This document shows, in pieces, positions 1 to 11,044 of a stretch of DNA of 64,000 bases. Location of the stretch: contig JASSKH010000024.1 in assembly GCA_031763025.1 (NCBI GenBank), positions 9,385,023 through 9,449,022 of the forward strand, read 5' to 3'. Source of the stretch: Macrocystis pyrifera. Its lineage: Eukaryota; Sar; Phaeophyceae; Laminariales; Laminariaceae. Both the position numbers and the translations under genes were made by a program. The notes beneath the pieces are model-generated. The model saw only the letters and a program-made list of their open reading frames with translations, was not told the DNA's origin and did no database searches. The number at the start of each line of letters is the position of its first letter. Position 1 is the first letter of the stretch.

Positions 1-1290
1 GCAACGTATGTAGTTACACAAGTTAGCAGATAAGGTACACCCCCAATCTAAGATCAACAATATGTTACTGCCGTGTTAACTCGTAACGTGCGAGTGTGCA
101 GATTACGTTATCGATGTATAACGTAATGTGTTATAGATGGATAACGTACCTGCGGGGTTTCCACAAAAAATGAGGCGTTTTTTTGCGGGGATCCCTACTA
201 AATATCCCCTGTTTTGGGGTTTGAAAATATGGAGGCGTTTTTTATCGGGGATGCCATGCTATCCTTCCCCCCGGGGATATTTTTGAATGTTTCCCCTACT
301 GGGATGTCGGCGAAATTGGATAACACGGCTACGTTATGTTACTCCCACACGCGCGCTTTACCCCTACCACAGGTAGCACATGCTAGATCTCGGGAAGATC
401 CAAAGGGTAACGTAGCAAGATTACGTTAGAACGACTTCGGCCCCAACGGTGACCCAGTAGAATAAACTTAGACCCTGATTGATTTTTATGGTAACATGGT
501 AGCGGAATGTTACCATCAGATATTTACTGACCACCGGAACACAACGTCACAGAGACTTGCGCATTTAGGTTAACATCCTAACATAATGCTACGTATGAGT
601 CGGCTAAGGCTGTAACGTATCTAACGTACGTTAAGTGTTACGTTATCCGACCCTAAGGCAATCAGATGGGGGGTCCAGATAACGTAGTGTTAGTAGTGCT
701 CTCCATTGCGTTATGTTACGCTAGTGTGTTATCTGTAGCACAATGTTATGTGATAGTAGTGCTGGCGAACATGGCAACGTTATGTTAGGGTGTTATGTAT
801 AACACTCCTCCTAAGGGTAACACTATTAGTGTGTTACGTCTATAACACTGCGTCGAGAATAACATTATGTTATCGTGTTAGTAAATATGCGGATATCGAT
901 AGAGTGATGACGTACGTGTTTGGCCAAGGCCTAGCACCTTGTTACAGTGTTAGTTCAAGGACTGATCACAGCATAACATAATGTTGCTGTACCAGAGCTC
1001 AACGAGACCGAGCAACAACATAACGTTAAGGCGCGTGCACGTTCGTGGGTTTCCAGTTAACGCTTTGTTACCGCGTTACCGTGATCGCTCCTCTAGTGCT
1101 ATTACGGGGGTCCATAGTTAACGGGACCAAAATTTGTTAGTAAAAATACGTAAATATATATTTTTTAATGTATCCCATAGGTCCTGTTAACTATGGACCC
1201 CTGTAGTAGCACTATGTTAGTACGTTCCCACGTTCCTCTGTTAGACCCCATAACGTAGATAAGTGTTATCCAAGTATCCGAGGTGTGAAT
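1..1290. repeat. Gene-free tract rich in TAACGT/ACGTTA motifs
   Basis: No convincing exon is visible. Short words built from TAACGT, ACGTTA and GTTATGTTA recur many times on both strands, far more often than in the rest of the window, without a fixed period. This could be a degenerate satellite or a decayed repeat. The right end contains a MITE at 1099-1209. Confidence 0.5.
1099..1209. mobile_element. MITE family M1, copy 1
   Basis: Terminal inverted repeats of about 30 bp, based on TTACGGGGGTCCATAGTTAA and its complement, flank an AT-rich core. The ends carry TA or TA-like dinucleotides. Further copies lie at 9810-9922, 60512-60620 and 60893-61002. TA-flanked short elements with no coding capacity are typical of Tc1/mariner-type MITEs; the superfamily is inferred. 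Confidence 0.8.
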
Positions 1291-1661
1291 TAGCGTTCCT
1301 TTTGGTTTGGCTCTGTGTTATATTGTCTGACTAAAAAATGTTTTTCCCTTCTCTTGTTTTTTTCTCCGCCCCCCGCAAACGAAAATAGAAAATCCGGACA
1401 AAGGCTCTTCAATCTGAACAAGACCGGGCGTTGTACCAGGTATGCCGAAAAATCCTGAAAGAGCCTTTCTCCTGGTTTTCTCGGTTTTTTCTTAAAACAA
1501 CGGAAAATCAGGAAAAGGCTCTACAACAATATGACCGCCCCTGAGCCACTGCCGAAACATAACCCGTCTGATGAACGCTCAGGATTTGTAGGTATGGAAA
1601 TTGGTGTCGTTTTTCAATCCGTGATGACAACTCTATTCCAGCTTATTATAATTTTTTTGTT

Positions 1662-1728
1662 TATCCTCCGGCGGAATGGTAAAAATAAATGATAAGCTCA
1701 CCGCACTTTCACACAAAAATTCGAGCCA
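1662..1728 (+). repeat. Short dispersed repeat S1, copy 1
   Basis: It starts TTTATCCTCCGGCGGAATGG and continues through AAAAATAA and an AAGCTCACCGCACTTTCA-like stretch. Related copies lie at 6571-6635 (+) and 31040-31108 (-). Function unknown; possibly one end of a dispersed element. Confidence 0.5.
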
Positions 1729-3039
1729 GGCGCCATACCAAGCACAGTCAGTCATACATTGAGAAACGTGCTATTTTTGCCGGTTTCGTTTGTGTTTTTG
1801 AATATTTGGACGTGCACTTATACCAGGACGAGATCATCGATACCGAGATCAAGACACTCGAGGCAGCTGCAGTACACCCGAACGTGGTGGACTACTTTGG
1901 TCACATGAAGACCAGCATGAGGTCAGACGAATATCGTACCGTCAGACAATTTAGGGTTTCTGAATGGTTGAGTGTGTGTTGGAAAAATAGGTATAATGGG
2001 GACTCTAGCTGACCGGGTAGGGTTTTAATTTGTCTAACGAAGGTGCAGTCACGGCCTCTCGCATAGAGTCGCCGTTTATCCTCTCTTCGTACCTGAAATA
2101 CCTGGGGTGTTCGCGTCCTACACCCGGCTGAAAAAAATACCAAAATCGCCTATAGATACACAAAACTTACACCTTGCTTGCTACGGCATCGAAAACCTCC
2201 ATTAGTAGCGACAACACGAGGGTACGGACGAGAACGTGGTGATACACTGCGTGCTATACGCGATACGTGGCTTGGTGCTAAGAGTTTATGACGGTAGCAG
2301 TATATCCTTTCGCGAACGGCGTAGATCCTCCAGTGTTTCCGCCTATACCTGGTGTGTTGACTGTGTCCTCCTTCGGTCTGTCGCTCGCTTCGCGTTGTGC
2401 ACGCCCCCTTTGTTCAATTTCGCAACTTCGACCGTCATGGCCTCCGCTGGTGGCGATCTACTCCTACCAGCGTGCTTATAATGATGCCTATGATCAACAC
2501 CGACCTCGCGGAGCTCATGGCCAAGGTAGGCCATCCCTTGCGCCGCACGAGTCTGAGTTCTCCCTGCCAACACTCCTACAATCCAGCTGATTTGGGGCTG
2601 CAGTAGAGTGTTGATTAACGCGCGGCTTTGGTCCACGAAGTTATTGCGACCGCAACTGGAGTGCGGCAGCGGTTGGTCAATCCATCTTTATCGACGGACG
2701 ATATCGACGAGCTACGTACTTTGTACGTCAACATTGCATCCTCACGTCACTCCCTTCCTCGCTAAAGACGCTGCCCTCTGGTCCAATCAGGTCGGGCCGC
2801 TAGGCGAAAAGAAGGCTCAGAACTTCATGCGCCAAGTCATCTCCGCTGTCGAGTTCTTGCACAGCAAAAACATCTTGCACAGGGATCTCAAGCCGGCAAA
2901 CATGCTCCTGACCGAAGGTAAACCTCGACAAAACATAATACGTATGGACCGTTCAGAGTTGGTCAACAAAATACTGGATTTGACTCTGCTGCTACGGTCC
3001 ATAGGACTACACCGTTTTCTGGCCTCCCTGAGCCCCCCC

Positions 3040-3290
3040 GAAAGTGGCCACACCGAAAAAATAGATCAAATTTGTTGACGCTATCATCCATACGCAAGAA
3101 ACTCCGCCTCGAAAGCAGTTCTTAGTAGAGGATGCAGCTCACTCTTCATGCAATTCAATCAATGGCGTTTCGCGCTTGGTGCAAGCAATGTCTGCCTGGT
3201 CGGTGAAAACCCGACGGTGCTCCGTCCCGGCATAGTAGATGCGAGGGTCTATCGCCATACGACTACGACCATGCATGGCATTGAGTACCC
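3040..3290. repeat. Dispersed repeat R1, copy 1 (in kinase A intron 3)
   Basis: A roughly 250-bp unit runs from a GTGGCCACACC-like start to TATCGCCATACGACTACG and ATGCAT. Relatives lie at 16560-16790, 46905-47005 (partial) and 63564-63822, all in the same orientation. No coding frame is conserved among them. Confidence 0.7.
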
Positions 3291-3305
3291 CTCCCCTCTC
3301 CCCGC

Positions 3306-3375
3306 TCCGTCTCGAAAGGGATGCGTGGTCAAAAGTTGAATGACTAAGACAAGCAAGAAGTGAGTACGCCCCCCC
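3306..3375. repeat. Dispersed repeat R3, copy 1
   Basis: This short unit contains TCTCGAAAGGGATGCGTGGT and GACTAAGACAAGCAAG, followed by a C-rich run. Other copies lie at 15925-15985 and 47368-47455. It sits directly after R1 here, so R1 and R3 may be parts of one larger element. Confidence 0.6.
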
Positions 3376-5293
3376 CCTCCCCCCGCTGCCCCGCATCTAT
3401 CTTCGACCCGTGCAACGGCGGTTTTTATCGGCGTAAACTCAATGGTAATACGGTCTGTGGCCATCCCAGACGAGACGCTGCTGCTGGCCGACTTCGGCCT
3501 GGCCACTATCATCCCACCGGGGGAGACGGTGATCTTCGGCTCTCGATGCGGCACAAAGGTGCGTGGTGGCAACTTATCTCCCCTGAAACGGTTGAGCGAT
3601 TCAGCTTCACGTAGTCAGGGTTGACGTCGTCTTCCTGAACACGACTTCCTCATAATATAAAGGCGTCTTGGTGCAAGCGAAAAATTAATCGTGCTTAGCA
3701 ACAGACTTTGCACGTTGGTGACGGAGATATCATTTCCATTGGGCTCTTGACTCTCGACGCTTGAAACGTGGACTACAATCCACGCATCGAAAAAAAGCGC
3801 AAATATTACTTGGCTACCGATACCGCGATTCGGTCAACGGCTCATCACGCTTTTATGACACGGACCAAGGCGCAGGTTCGATATCGATACATTCCTCCTC
3901 CATTTTACTAAAAATGCGCCAGTCGTGAGTTCTCACCAAGCATGTCGATATTCACTTTTGCAAGCTGCATGACGTTGCGAACCTTCCGGGATACTTTTTC
4001 GGAGTTGTCGATGTTCGACCATTCAGCCATCACCTACCAACTCCAAGGCCCCACTAAATATTTCCCCGACCCGCTGTTTCTACATCTTTCCGGCAGGCGT
4101 ACATGTCGCCTGAGCAGGTGGCGAGTGAGGGGGGTTTGGACTACAGCCTCAAAGTCGACAGCTGGGGACTAGGCGTCATCGCATACGAGCTGCTCCACGA
4201 CAAGATGCCTTTCAGGTTGGGATTTTTCAAGTTCTTGCGGTCACAATGATTTTCCGTACGGGTAAAATATTACAGAACCCTGAAGTCACATTACAGAGAG
4301 CGCGCAAGCCCAAAGCTTCGTGCACCATGGCTTTGAACATCATGGGCGCGTACGTGACGCATGGGGCGCCTCTCTTTACACGAGGCCGTGCTTTTGCTCC
4401 TATGCTCCTTACTCCGCTAGTACAGCGCTCACCCCCCTCACGCGCGCACCGTTCGGTGTTTCCTCTCACAAACAGCTGCCGAAGAATAAAAAGCAACGAA
4501 TGACGTATGCTTATTGGACAATCGTTGCCCGTCCCTTCACCGGCGCTTCTGCTTTTTTGCATGCTTCTATCCGCCCTGAAGGCCTGTTTTCGGCGCAGAG
4601 GACGTAAGCGACAAGGTCCAAGACAAGGTCAAGGGGAGCGCGGTTGAGGTCCTCGAGCAGGTGGAAGAGCTTACGCTGAACGAAATTGACAGCGCGGACA
4701 GCAAAGAACGCGCGAATATCATCTCTGGCACCTTTACTTTCGACGAACAGCTCACCTCCGCGGAATCGAAGGACTTAATCGAGAAGGTGAGACATGCGAC
4801 AGGACAACACGCCACCCTACCCTTAACCAGGACACCTGTGTTGTGAAACGCGATTTTATTGCCACCTATCCCCACGGCACGGGTCGCTTTGCATGATGAG
4901 ACACGATCGGATCACATTTTCTGCGACGTGCGGGATACTCTCGCGCGATTTCCCGCAACTGCCCCAATGCTTAAGCTCAAGCCTGACTTATTACCCGAAT
5001 CGCTCTCTGACAGCTCCTGGAACGCGATGTGGAGAAGCGGCTGTCCGCAAGCGACGCCGCCGAGCACCCCGTGGCTTGGTGGAGTTGACAAGGCTATTGA
5101 AACCAGGACAATGGCTGCGGAGGCAGTGTCCGCGAAGGAACGCGAGATGAGCACCGCGAAAGCGCGTCTGGCTCAGGGCAGGAGGCGTGGGGTGCGACGT
5201 CGCGTAACGGCACCGGTAGTGAGAAACGAGCAGGAGAAGGGTGTCGTGTCCGGTGTAACGGGGGATGGAGAGGCGGCCAAGCGCCAGGCGTGA

Positions 5294-6060
5294 GTCGCTT
5301 TTTACGAGAGGAAGGGTGGATCCCAAATCGCTGTTTGCGTTGCGTTGGGTAGGCGGAAGGCATGATGTTGTCGCGTATGGTTTTACCCCGACCCAACTGT
5401 TATGTGCGATAGGCTCCGGACTTCAGGTTTTCGCGAAATAAAGCTTCGAGTTTAGGACGTGGGTCTTGTTGTCCACTGACTTCGTTGACACCACGGGCGA
5501 ACGGCTGGGGTAGTCGCGTCCTGTGTGAAGGGATGGGGTAGTCGAGTCGAGTGTGAAGGCCAGGCCAAGTCCACAGTAACGTTGCATTCGAGCTCGGCGG
5601 AGCCAGCATACATAGTGTACAAAGAGTTTCCTGCGCCCCGTGCGTTCAAAGGGAGGTAGGACAGATATGAGAGTTTTCTTTTTGTGTGTACTCACATCCG
5701 TTAAGAGCGTGCGATGGTGAGTGCTGTCATGTCGGACGACGATATCGGGAGCTGAAAGGAGTCCCACAAGCCAGATTGCGAATGGGGGCTTTAGGCTGAA
5801 TGTGGACCTTGTGGGCACACGACGCACTAGCAGCACCGCCGCTAAAGTCGTTTGGAAACCGCTCGCGGTATCTATCCGTCAATCTGTGGTAGCTCCAGAG
5901 TCGCTGTCCGCCTACAGGTACGTAGGAAAGTTCGATGATATTTTTTTACCGCCCCACGCGCGTTATCATAGCCAGACTTGACGTGAGAGAGCGGGACTTA
6001 TTTCCCCGTCGATGTGATTCCCGGCTTTCGTTTACATCCCGCGTGGCCGGGTATGATTTT
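5294..6060. other. Intergenic stretch, no gene seen
   Basis: There are only short uninterrupted frames without splice-supported coding character. A short direct repeat around GGGGTAGTCG and GTGTGAAGG occurs near 5505-5565. Confidence 0.4.
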
Positions 6061-6310
6061 AGTGCTTTCTCCGAAGCTCGTCGATTTGCATCGGCCGTTG
6101 CTCAACTTAGTCTTCGTAAATATGCTTAGAGTGAGCTTCATCGATTTGCGTCGACTGCTGCTCAAATTATTCTTCATCAAGACACTTCAAGTGAGTTCGT
6201 CAATTTGCGTTGGCTGCTGTTCATGCTTGCTTTCGTGATGACGCTTCAAGTGATATTTGTCATTTTTCGTCGACTGTTGCTCAGATTATTCTCCACAAAG
6301 ATGCTTCCAT
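6061..6310. repeat. Minisatellite with a unit of about 62 bp, four degenerate copies
   Basis: Each unit contains a TCGATTTGCGTCGACTGCTG-like core, then TGCTCAAATTATTCTTC and a GATGCTTC-like end. Four diverged units run head to tail. Confidence 0.65.
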
Positions 6311-6570
6311 TGTATCAGTGTACCGGTATACCAGTATAATAGCATTCGGTTGACGTGTATGAGTCGTGTCTTTCGACAGACGTGGGTATTCTCCGTTCAG
6401 AAACTAGTATTACAGTATGAGTTTCCTGTCAACATTTTGAGATGCAGTTCGAGCAGTCAGTCGAAATAATATTGCTGTAGCTTGTGCGCCGTTTGACACG
6501 AGGTCGCACCTTTGAACGTGACTCGACACCTTGTGTTTCGAAGCCCACAGCCCTGCTTTGTTTTTTTTTT

Positions 6571-6635
6571 TAATCCTCCGTCGGATTGGTAAAAATAAAG
6601 CTTAAGCTCTGTCAGTTTTCGATTTTGGCGTAGAG
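6571..6635 (+). repeat. Short dispersed repeat S1, copy 2
   Basis: AATCCTCCGTCGGATTGG is followed by AAAAATAAAGCTTAAGCTC, matching the unit at 1662-1728 and the reverse-strand unit at 31040-31108. Confidence 0.5.
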
Positions 6636-6854
6636 TCAGATTGTTACAACTAGCAATAGAGGGTACTTCTCACCCACTAGACCATAGCGGTAAGGGCGGC
6701 TTGTTTCTGAATTTACTATTAATAGTGCACCTTGTTGCTGAATTTTATCAGGTTGCACAGTTTGTTTCTGAGTGTATCAGAGTGCAGTTCGTTTGTACAG
6801 TGGATTGACGAGTGCGGCTTGTTTCTGGATCTCTATGCCGTATTATTCTGCCAG

Positions 6855-7082
6855 CGTGATGAGTCTGCTGGAGGTGCAGCTTTCAAACGGTCAAAAATTG
6901 ACGAGTACGACGCCGCCCCGCCAGAGTTTGGACCAAAGGAGGTGAAGATTTTCCACAAAGGAAATACGAAAACACACTTCCGTGTATACCACATAGGACA
7001 GAGTAATATTGCTGAAAACGTGTGTGTGTGGCACCGATATCACATCATTATCATGGGGTCAAGACACATTCGCGCGAAAAAG
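6855..7082 (+). CDS. Internal coding exon, protein not recognised
   Basis: A 228-nt open stretch (76 codons) lies between a good acceptor (TATTCTGCCAG) and a strong donor (AAG/GTGAGT). The peptide is hydrophilic at first (GGAAFKRSKIDEYDAAPPEF) and then contains KIFHKGNTKTHFRVYHIGQS. I recognise no family. It may belong with the two exons at 8011-8290, since both carry an F-x-KG-(N/S)-T pattern, but I could not find a connecting exon. Upstream DNA at 6690-6840 has short imperfect repeats around CTTGTTTCTG. Confidence 0.4.
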
Positions 7083-8010
7083 GTGAGTGGTCTGCCGCCA
7101 CAATCGCTTTTGAGATGCCTGCAGCCACGCTCTACACACAGCGTGAACCCTTGCTCGCTTCAACCATATTTTTCGAACACGAAATTTTTGGACTGTTTCA
7201 GTTCGCCAGATGGGTGCGTTGCACGATTTCGGCCGCGGTTCCGGGGCTGCTTGAGCCCAGGCGAAACAAAAAGGGCGTTGCTCCACTCTTTGGGTGCAAT
7301 CTCCTACCTGGTATCTGACAACTGTTGCATATTTGCCTCCCCACCCTTTCGGAACCCAATGCAACGCAACATACCATTGTTGTTGCTACAATTTTCAATT
7401 TAGTTTTTTTGAGTCAGAGGTGGCCACCAAGACAAGGATAAGTCTGGCGTTGTGACCCGTCTACGTGTCGTGAAAAGTAAGCGTGCAGCAGTACAAGACC
7501 GAACATGCTTCCTGTCCCCTTGTCGTACGAGTCCTTGCAGTGTACTGTATCGCGGACACCCAATGTGTCATCTCCCAACCAAGCAGTGGACCGATCTCAT
7601 CACTGTTTCCCGCCCAAGTCTCAAGACGATAAGAGAAGAATGCCATCACTCACTCACCGAGAAAATGTTAGTGACACTACAGTACTACCACCTGAAGCTT
7701 TTGCAGCCGCTCGCCAGCAAATAAAATGCCATCAAATCCCCATACCCCAAGGCAACTTACACGCCTTCCATTGAGGCTTGCATACTCCTGAACTACCTCT
7801 TGAGGCCAGAGGCTATGGGTTGGTTCAAGAGCAGAATACCCCATCGTGCCTCCGCATCGAATGTCTACGTGGGTGTTCGAGTTAGACCTTCATTTTATAC
7901 ACGCGTGTTTTCTTTGAGCCCTTGCCGAAACTTGACTAGTTTTTTCTTCTTCTTGCCCCGTCTGATGCTTGGGATGCCGGGGTCATCGGGGATACCAGGG
8001 TCTCCTGTAG

Positions 8011-8290
8011 CCCCAGCTACACGGCGAACAACAACAACAAAAATACAGCAAAACATCCATTCAAAACTTCGGCAAGGGCTCAACGGACACGTACGCCGTT
8101 TTCAGGTTCTATCTTGGGATTCCGCGTGGACACTTCCACTTTCGTGGGGTAAAGCGGTACCGCCTTATATTTCTGGTTTCAGTACAGGATTGACTTTGGG
8201 CATCACATCTTACCCGATATTGATCCTACTAATGAAGTCTTCGAACATCTGAGCGAAGCCTCGTACATGCAAGCATGCCTTGGGAGTTGA
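8011..8290 (+). CDS. Two in-phase exons of an unrecognised protein, probably its C-terminus
   Basis: Exon one (8011-8148, 46 codons) follows the acceptor TCTCCTGTAG and ends at a GTAAAG donor. Exon two (8183-8290) follows the acceptor CTGGTTTCAG, joins in phase and ends at TGA (8288-8290). The intron is only 34 bp, at the short end for a spliceosomal intron, which lowers certainty. The peptide has a Gln-rich start, then GKGSTDTYAVFRFYLGIPRG and HFHFRG, then a second part with DFGHHILPDIDPTNEVFEHL. No family is recognised. The open frames and matching splice phases argue for real or recently real coding sequence. Confidence 0.4.
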
Positions 8291-8899
8291 CGTCTGCTTG
8301 TTGGGAAAAACTAGGGTATGGATTGTTTCGATGGACCGGTGCCTTGGGGCCTTGTGGCTGGGACCCAGGGTATCATACGTACATAATGATATATATTAGC
8401 ACTCGTGAAACAAAGCGTTTCAACCATACATTTCCCCGCGTGCAGAAGAGACACTCTGGTCTCCGCCTGGACAGATACACGAGGGCGCCTGCCAAAGCAC
8501 ACAACATATGGTGCTGTACCTATAAGTAGCGACGGAGCATATGACGCATGAACGTTTCTGTGTAATCCGAGAGCTATCAGATTCTGCAGTGGCCGGTCCC
8601 ACTGGAGATAATTTTATTTTTTTAATTCAGTCTCTTTCACCGCAGACCTATTATACTCGTACAGACTGCTTGTTTGTGTGCGGGATATGCAACAGTGATA
8701 AGTCATGTTGGAACGACGCCGCCGCACACGCACAGGGGAGTTTAGGCAAGCACATCCCCTGCCAGCATAGACGCCTTTCCCGTGAACATCGGCCAGATTG
8801 ATCAAACCTCGTGACGCAGACTACCCTTGCTCCCGCCCCCGGAGCACGGTACTTTGAAAACGGAACCCCGCTCGGCTTTTGGCGCGCTTGATGTGGTGA

Positions 8900-9690
8900 C
8901 TATTACAGGTGAGGACAGCCCCGACCATTGCGGCAAGCGGGGTGTCGTTGCATCCGTCGGTATCCCACATATCCACGCACTCGATGGGCGGTGCGATCGG
9001 GGAAAACGGCGACCGCGGTTCCGGCTTCGGCTGGCTGGGGCAGAAGCGACAAGCCAGAGGTAACGCCGTTTAACCTATGCGAGGGAGAGACAGAAGATCT
9101 GTCGTCGTTTGATCTGCATTCGGTCGCGAGCAGCCGGGCTAAAACTCCGAATCACGGATGTCAAAGGATTATCTAGGGGGGAACGTTGAGGACAGGTTCC
9201 GGCGAGATCGCGAGAAATAAAAAAATGGTGAGACCGGGTGGTAAGACGCCTTTTTTGCGTTTTCGTTGATTTTCACGCGTTGCTGGTGCATAGTGCTGGA
9301 ACAAATAGTTTGGCACATTTTCTTATGTATTTTTTTTTAATCAAATACCGGTGCATTGTGTTACTGCAGTCATACGTCATGATACGCACTGAAATTGACA
9401 GACAACAGTGTATCAGGGCTTTCGGCTGAAGGCTGCTCGTGAGATAGAATTTCGCTGCCGCTTGTCTGCGGGAAACGCGGGTACGTTGTAGAAATACGCT
9501 TGTTATCTCCGCTCTAGCTGAACTATGCTCCTGCACTCCTACCGTATGTCTTGCTTTAGTCGATCGAGAACAGCCAAGGTGGCGGTCGTGACAGACAGGA
9601 ACAGCGGCATGAGGATGGCCGTCAGGGCAACTTCGAAATTAAAAAAGGACTTGACGGCCATCTTCACACCGCTAGTCCTGGGTGTGGTGA
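8900..9690 (+). pseudogene. Decayed kinase 5'-exon copy K5-a
   Basis: This corresponds along its length to the 5' part of kinase B (about 59.0-59.7 kb). It has a leader exon with an acidic PFNLCEGETEDLSSF segment, a ruined glycine-loop region and an intron with conserved words (GGTGCATTGTGT, GGGTACGTTG). An exon at 9574 encodes the AKVAVVTDRNSGMRMAVR segment. Arg replaces the catalytic Lys, and the glycine-rich loop is lost, so it cannot encode an active kinase. It forms the left arm of a palindrome centred near 9645. Confidence 0.7.
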
Positions 9691-10490
9691 CCAACATCTT
9701 GTCTGCTCTCGATCGACAAAAACAAAACAAAACAACAGGAGAGTACAGGGGCATGGTTTAGGTAGTGGACTTGGCGGCCATGCCGAGATCGCTATTGTCT
9801 TGTTTTTATTATTTCGGGGGGCCGTAGTAAACAGGACCTATGGTACACACACAAAAACCTATATATATTGCGCTATTTTTACTAACAATATTTGGTCCTA
9901 TTTACTATGGCCCCCCGTAATAGTGAAAATTTCCACCCTGGCTGCCCTCGATCAACGAAAACAAGAAATGTAAGGGGGGTGATTCAATAAGAGCGGTGCT
10001 AACAAGCCCATCTCTGAAACATGCCCGCATCTTCGACAGCAGCGGGAACGAAAAGCTACAGTACTGGTACGAGTGCTCACACGAAATTTCTGTCTAGTAG
10101 ACCCCAGCCGCCTACGATCAATGCAATGTGCCGGCGAATGCCAAAACTTTACGAACCTTTGTGTTGCACCACCATGCAGCATCGACGTTTGAAGAACAAC
10201 GGTAACACAAAAACACGTCTCTGACCCCCATCCTGTTTCGCCAAACTTTCATTTCCCCACGATCTCGCCGCACCCCTCTTCAGTCGTCTCTCGAAGATGT
10301 TACATCGACCTCCTCATAATAGGCCTTCCCGCTCGACTGCTCAAGATCGAAAGCGGCTCAAACGACGAGGACGCTCCCTTACCAAGCTAAACCGGCACAA
10401 CCTATGGGTCGCCGCTTCCACCGCAACCGCAGCCGGAGCCGCAGCCGCAGCTGGCGTTTCGGTCGACCGCATTGCCCATTCGTTTATACA
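9645..10490 (-). pseudogene. Decayed kinase 5'-exon copy K5-b, reverse strand
   Basis: Read on the minus strand it runs from a leader exon (about 10440 to 10240) through the intron to two tandem copies of the lysine exon, one at 9763-9960 and one near 9645-9725. The latter keeps SGVKMAVKS, including the Lys. The copy at 9763-9960 is split by MITE 9810-9922. It pairs with K5-a as an inverted repeat and is followed directly by K5-c. Confidence 0.65.
9810..9922. mobile_element. MITE family M1, copy 2, inside a kinase exon copy
   Basis: TIRs of TATTTCGGGGGGCCGTAGTA and its near complement enclose an AT-rich core. The flanking DNA, read without the element, matches the kinase lysine exon in reverse orientation, so the element is inserted within an already duplicated exon. 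Confidence 0.85.
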
Positions 10491-10496
10491 GCGGGG

Positions 10497-11035
10497 TATC
10501 AATGGAGTATATTAGGGAGAAGGCCACGCAGGGGTGCGGCAAGAGCGTGAAAAAACAAAACTTGTTCAGACAGGGTGGGGTGGTCAGACGAATTTTGCGC
10601 GTTTTCGTTGTGCTTCATGAGTTGATGCTGCGTGGTGCTGCACCACCTACACTAGCTTCGCAAGTTCTTTAGCACACTTTGTAAATACCGGTGTATCTGA
10701 TAACACCGGCACGTTGCGTTGATCGTACACGACATACGGCGTACTACTGTCGACTGATCACAGTGTAACATAGCTTCTCGGCTACGGGCTTCTGTGCCAG
10801 ATCCTTGTATCTGCTTATTTGCCGAAGACGTGGGTACGTTGCAGGAACATCCTTGTCGCCTCCACTCTCACTGGACCATGCCCCTGCATTCTTGTCTTGT
10901 GTTGCGTTTGTCGACATACAACAGCCAAGGTGGCTGGTAACCACAGACAAGACTAGCGGCCTGAGGATCACCGTCAAGTCGATCGCGACATTTACGGCTG
11001 AATTCGATTCGATGGTGAACCTCCAACAGTCGAAC
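10497..11035 (+). pseudogene. Decayed kinase 5'-exon copy K5-c
   Basis: It begins with the SMEYIREKATQGCGKSVKK segment, which parallels SMEYLRENAEDGCGRIMGKG of kinase B; the glycine loop is destroyed. The lysine exon is at 10925-11014 (SGLRITVKSI keeps Lys) but has one extra base compared with the 89-nt exon of kinase B, which breaks the frame. The intervening intron is recognisably similar to kinase B. Confidence 0.7.
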
Positions 11036-11044
11036 CGAAGTCAG

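Larger units (their letters stand above)
1827..5293 (+). pseudogene. Protein kinase copy A, 5'-truncated and frame-damaged
   Basis: Seven exons of a Ser/Thr-type protein kinase are recognisable: 1827-1921, 2471-2525, 2791-2917, 3470-3558, 4097-4215, 4599-4786 and 5014 onward. They encode the helix-C region with HPNVV, a hinge segment, the catalytic loop HRDLKPAN (HRD at 2878-2886), DFG (3490-3498), the AYMSPEQ activation-segment end, DSWGLGV, and a C-lobe piece with DLIEK followed by LLERDVEKRLSASDAAEHP. Exons 1 to 5 join in phase. The glycine-rich loop and catalytic-lysine exons found in kinase B are absent upstream. Exon 5 to exon 6 does not join in phase. In the last exon the expected HPW end of the domain is shifted by a run of four Cs (5067-5070), giving a stop at 5086-5088; the alternative frame runs to a stop at 5291-5293. 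A missed microexon or a sequencing error could explain one break, but the missing 5' exons point to a pseudogene. Confidence 0.8.

Noticed and set aside
1..1290. Telomeric or subtelomeric repeat
   Set aside because: No TTAGGG-type tandem unit and no regular period.
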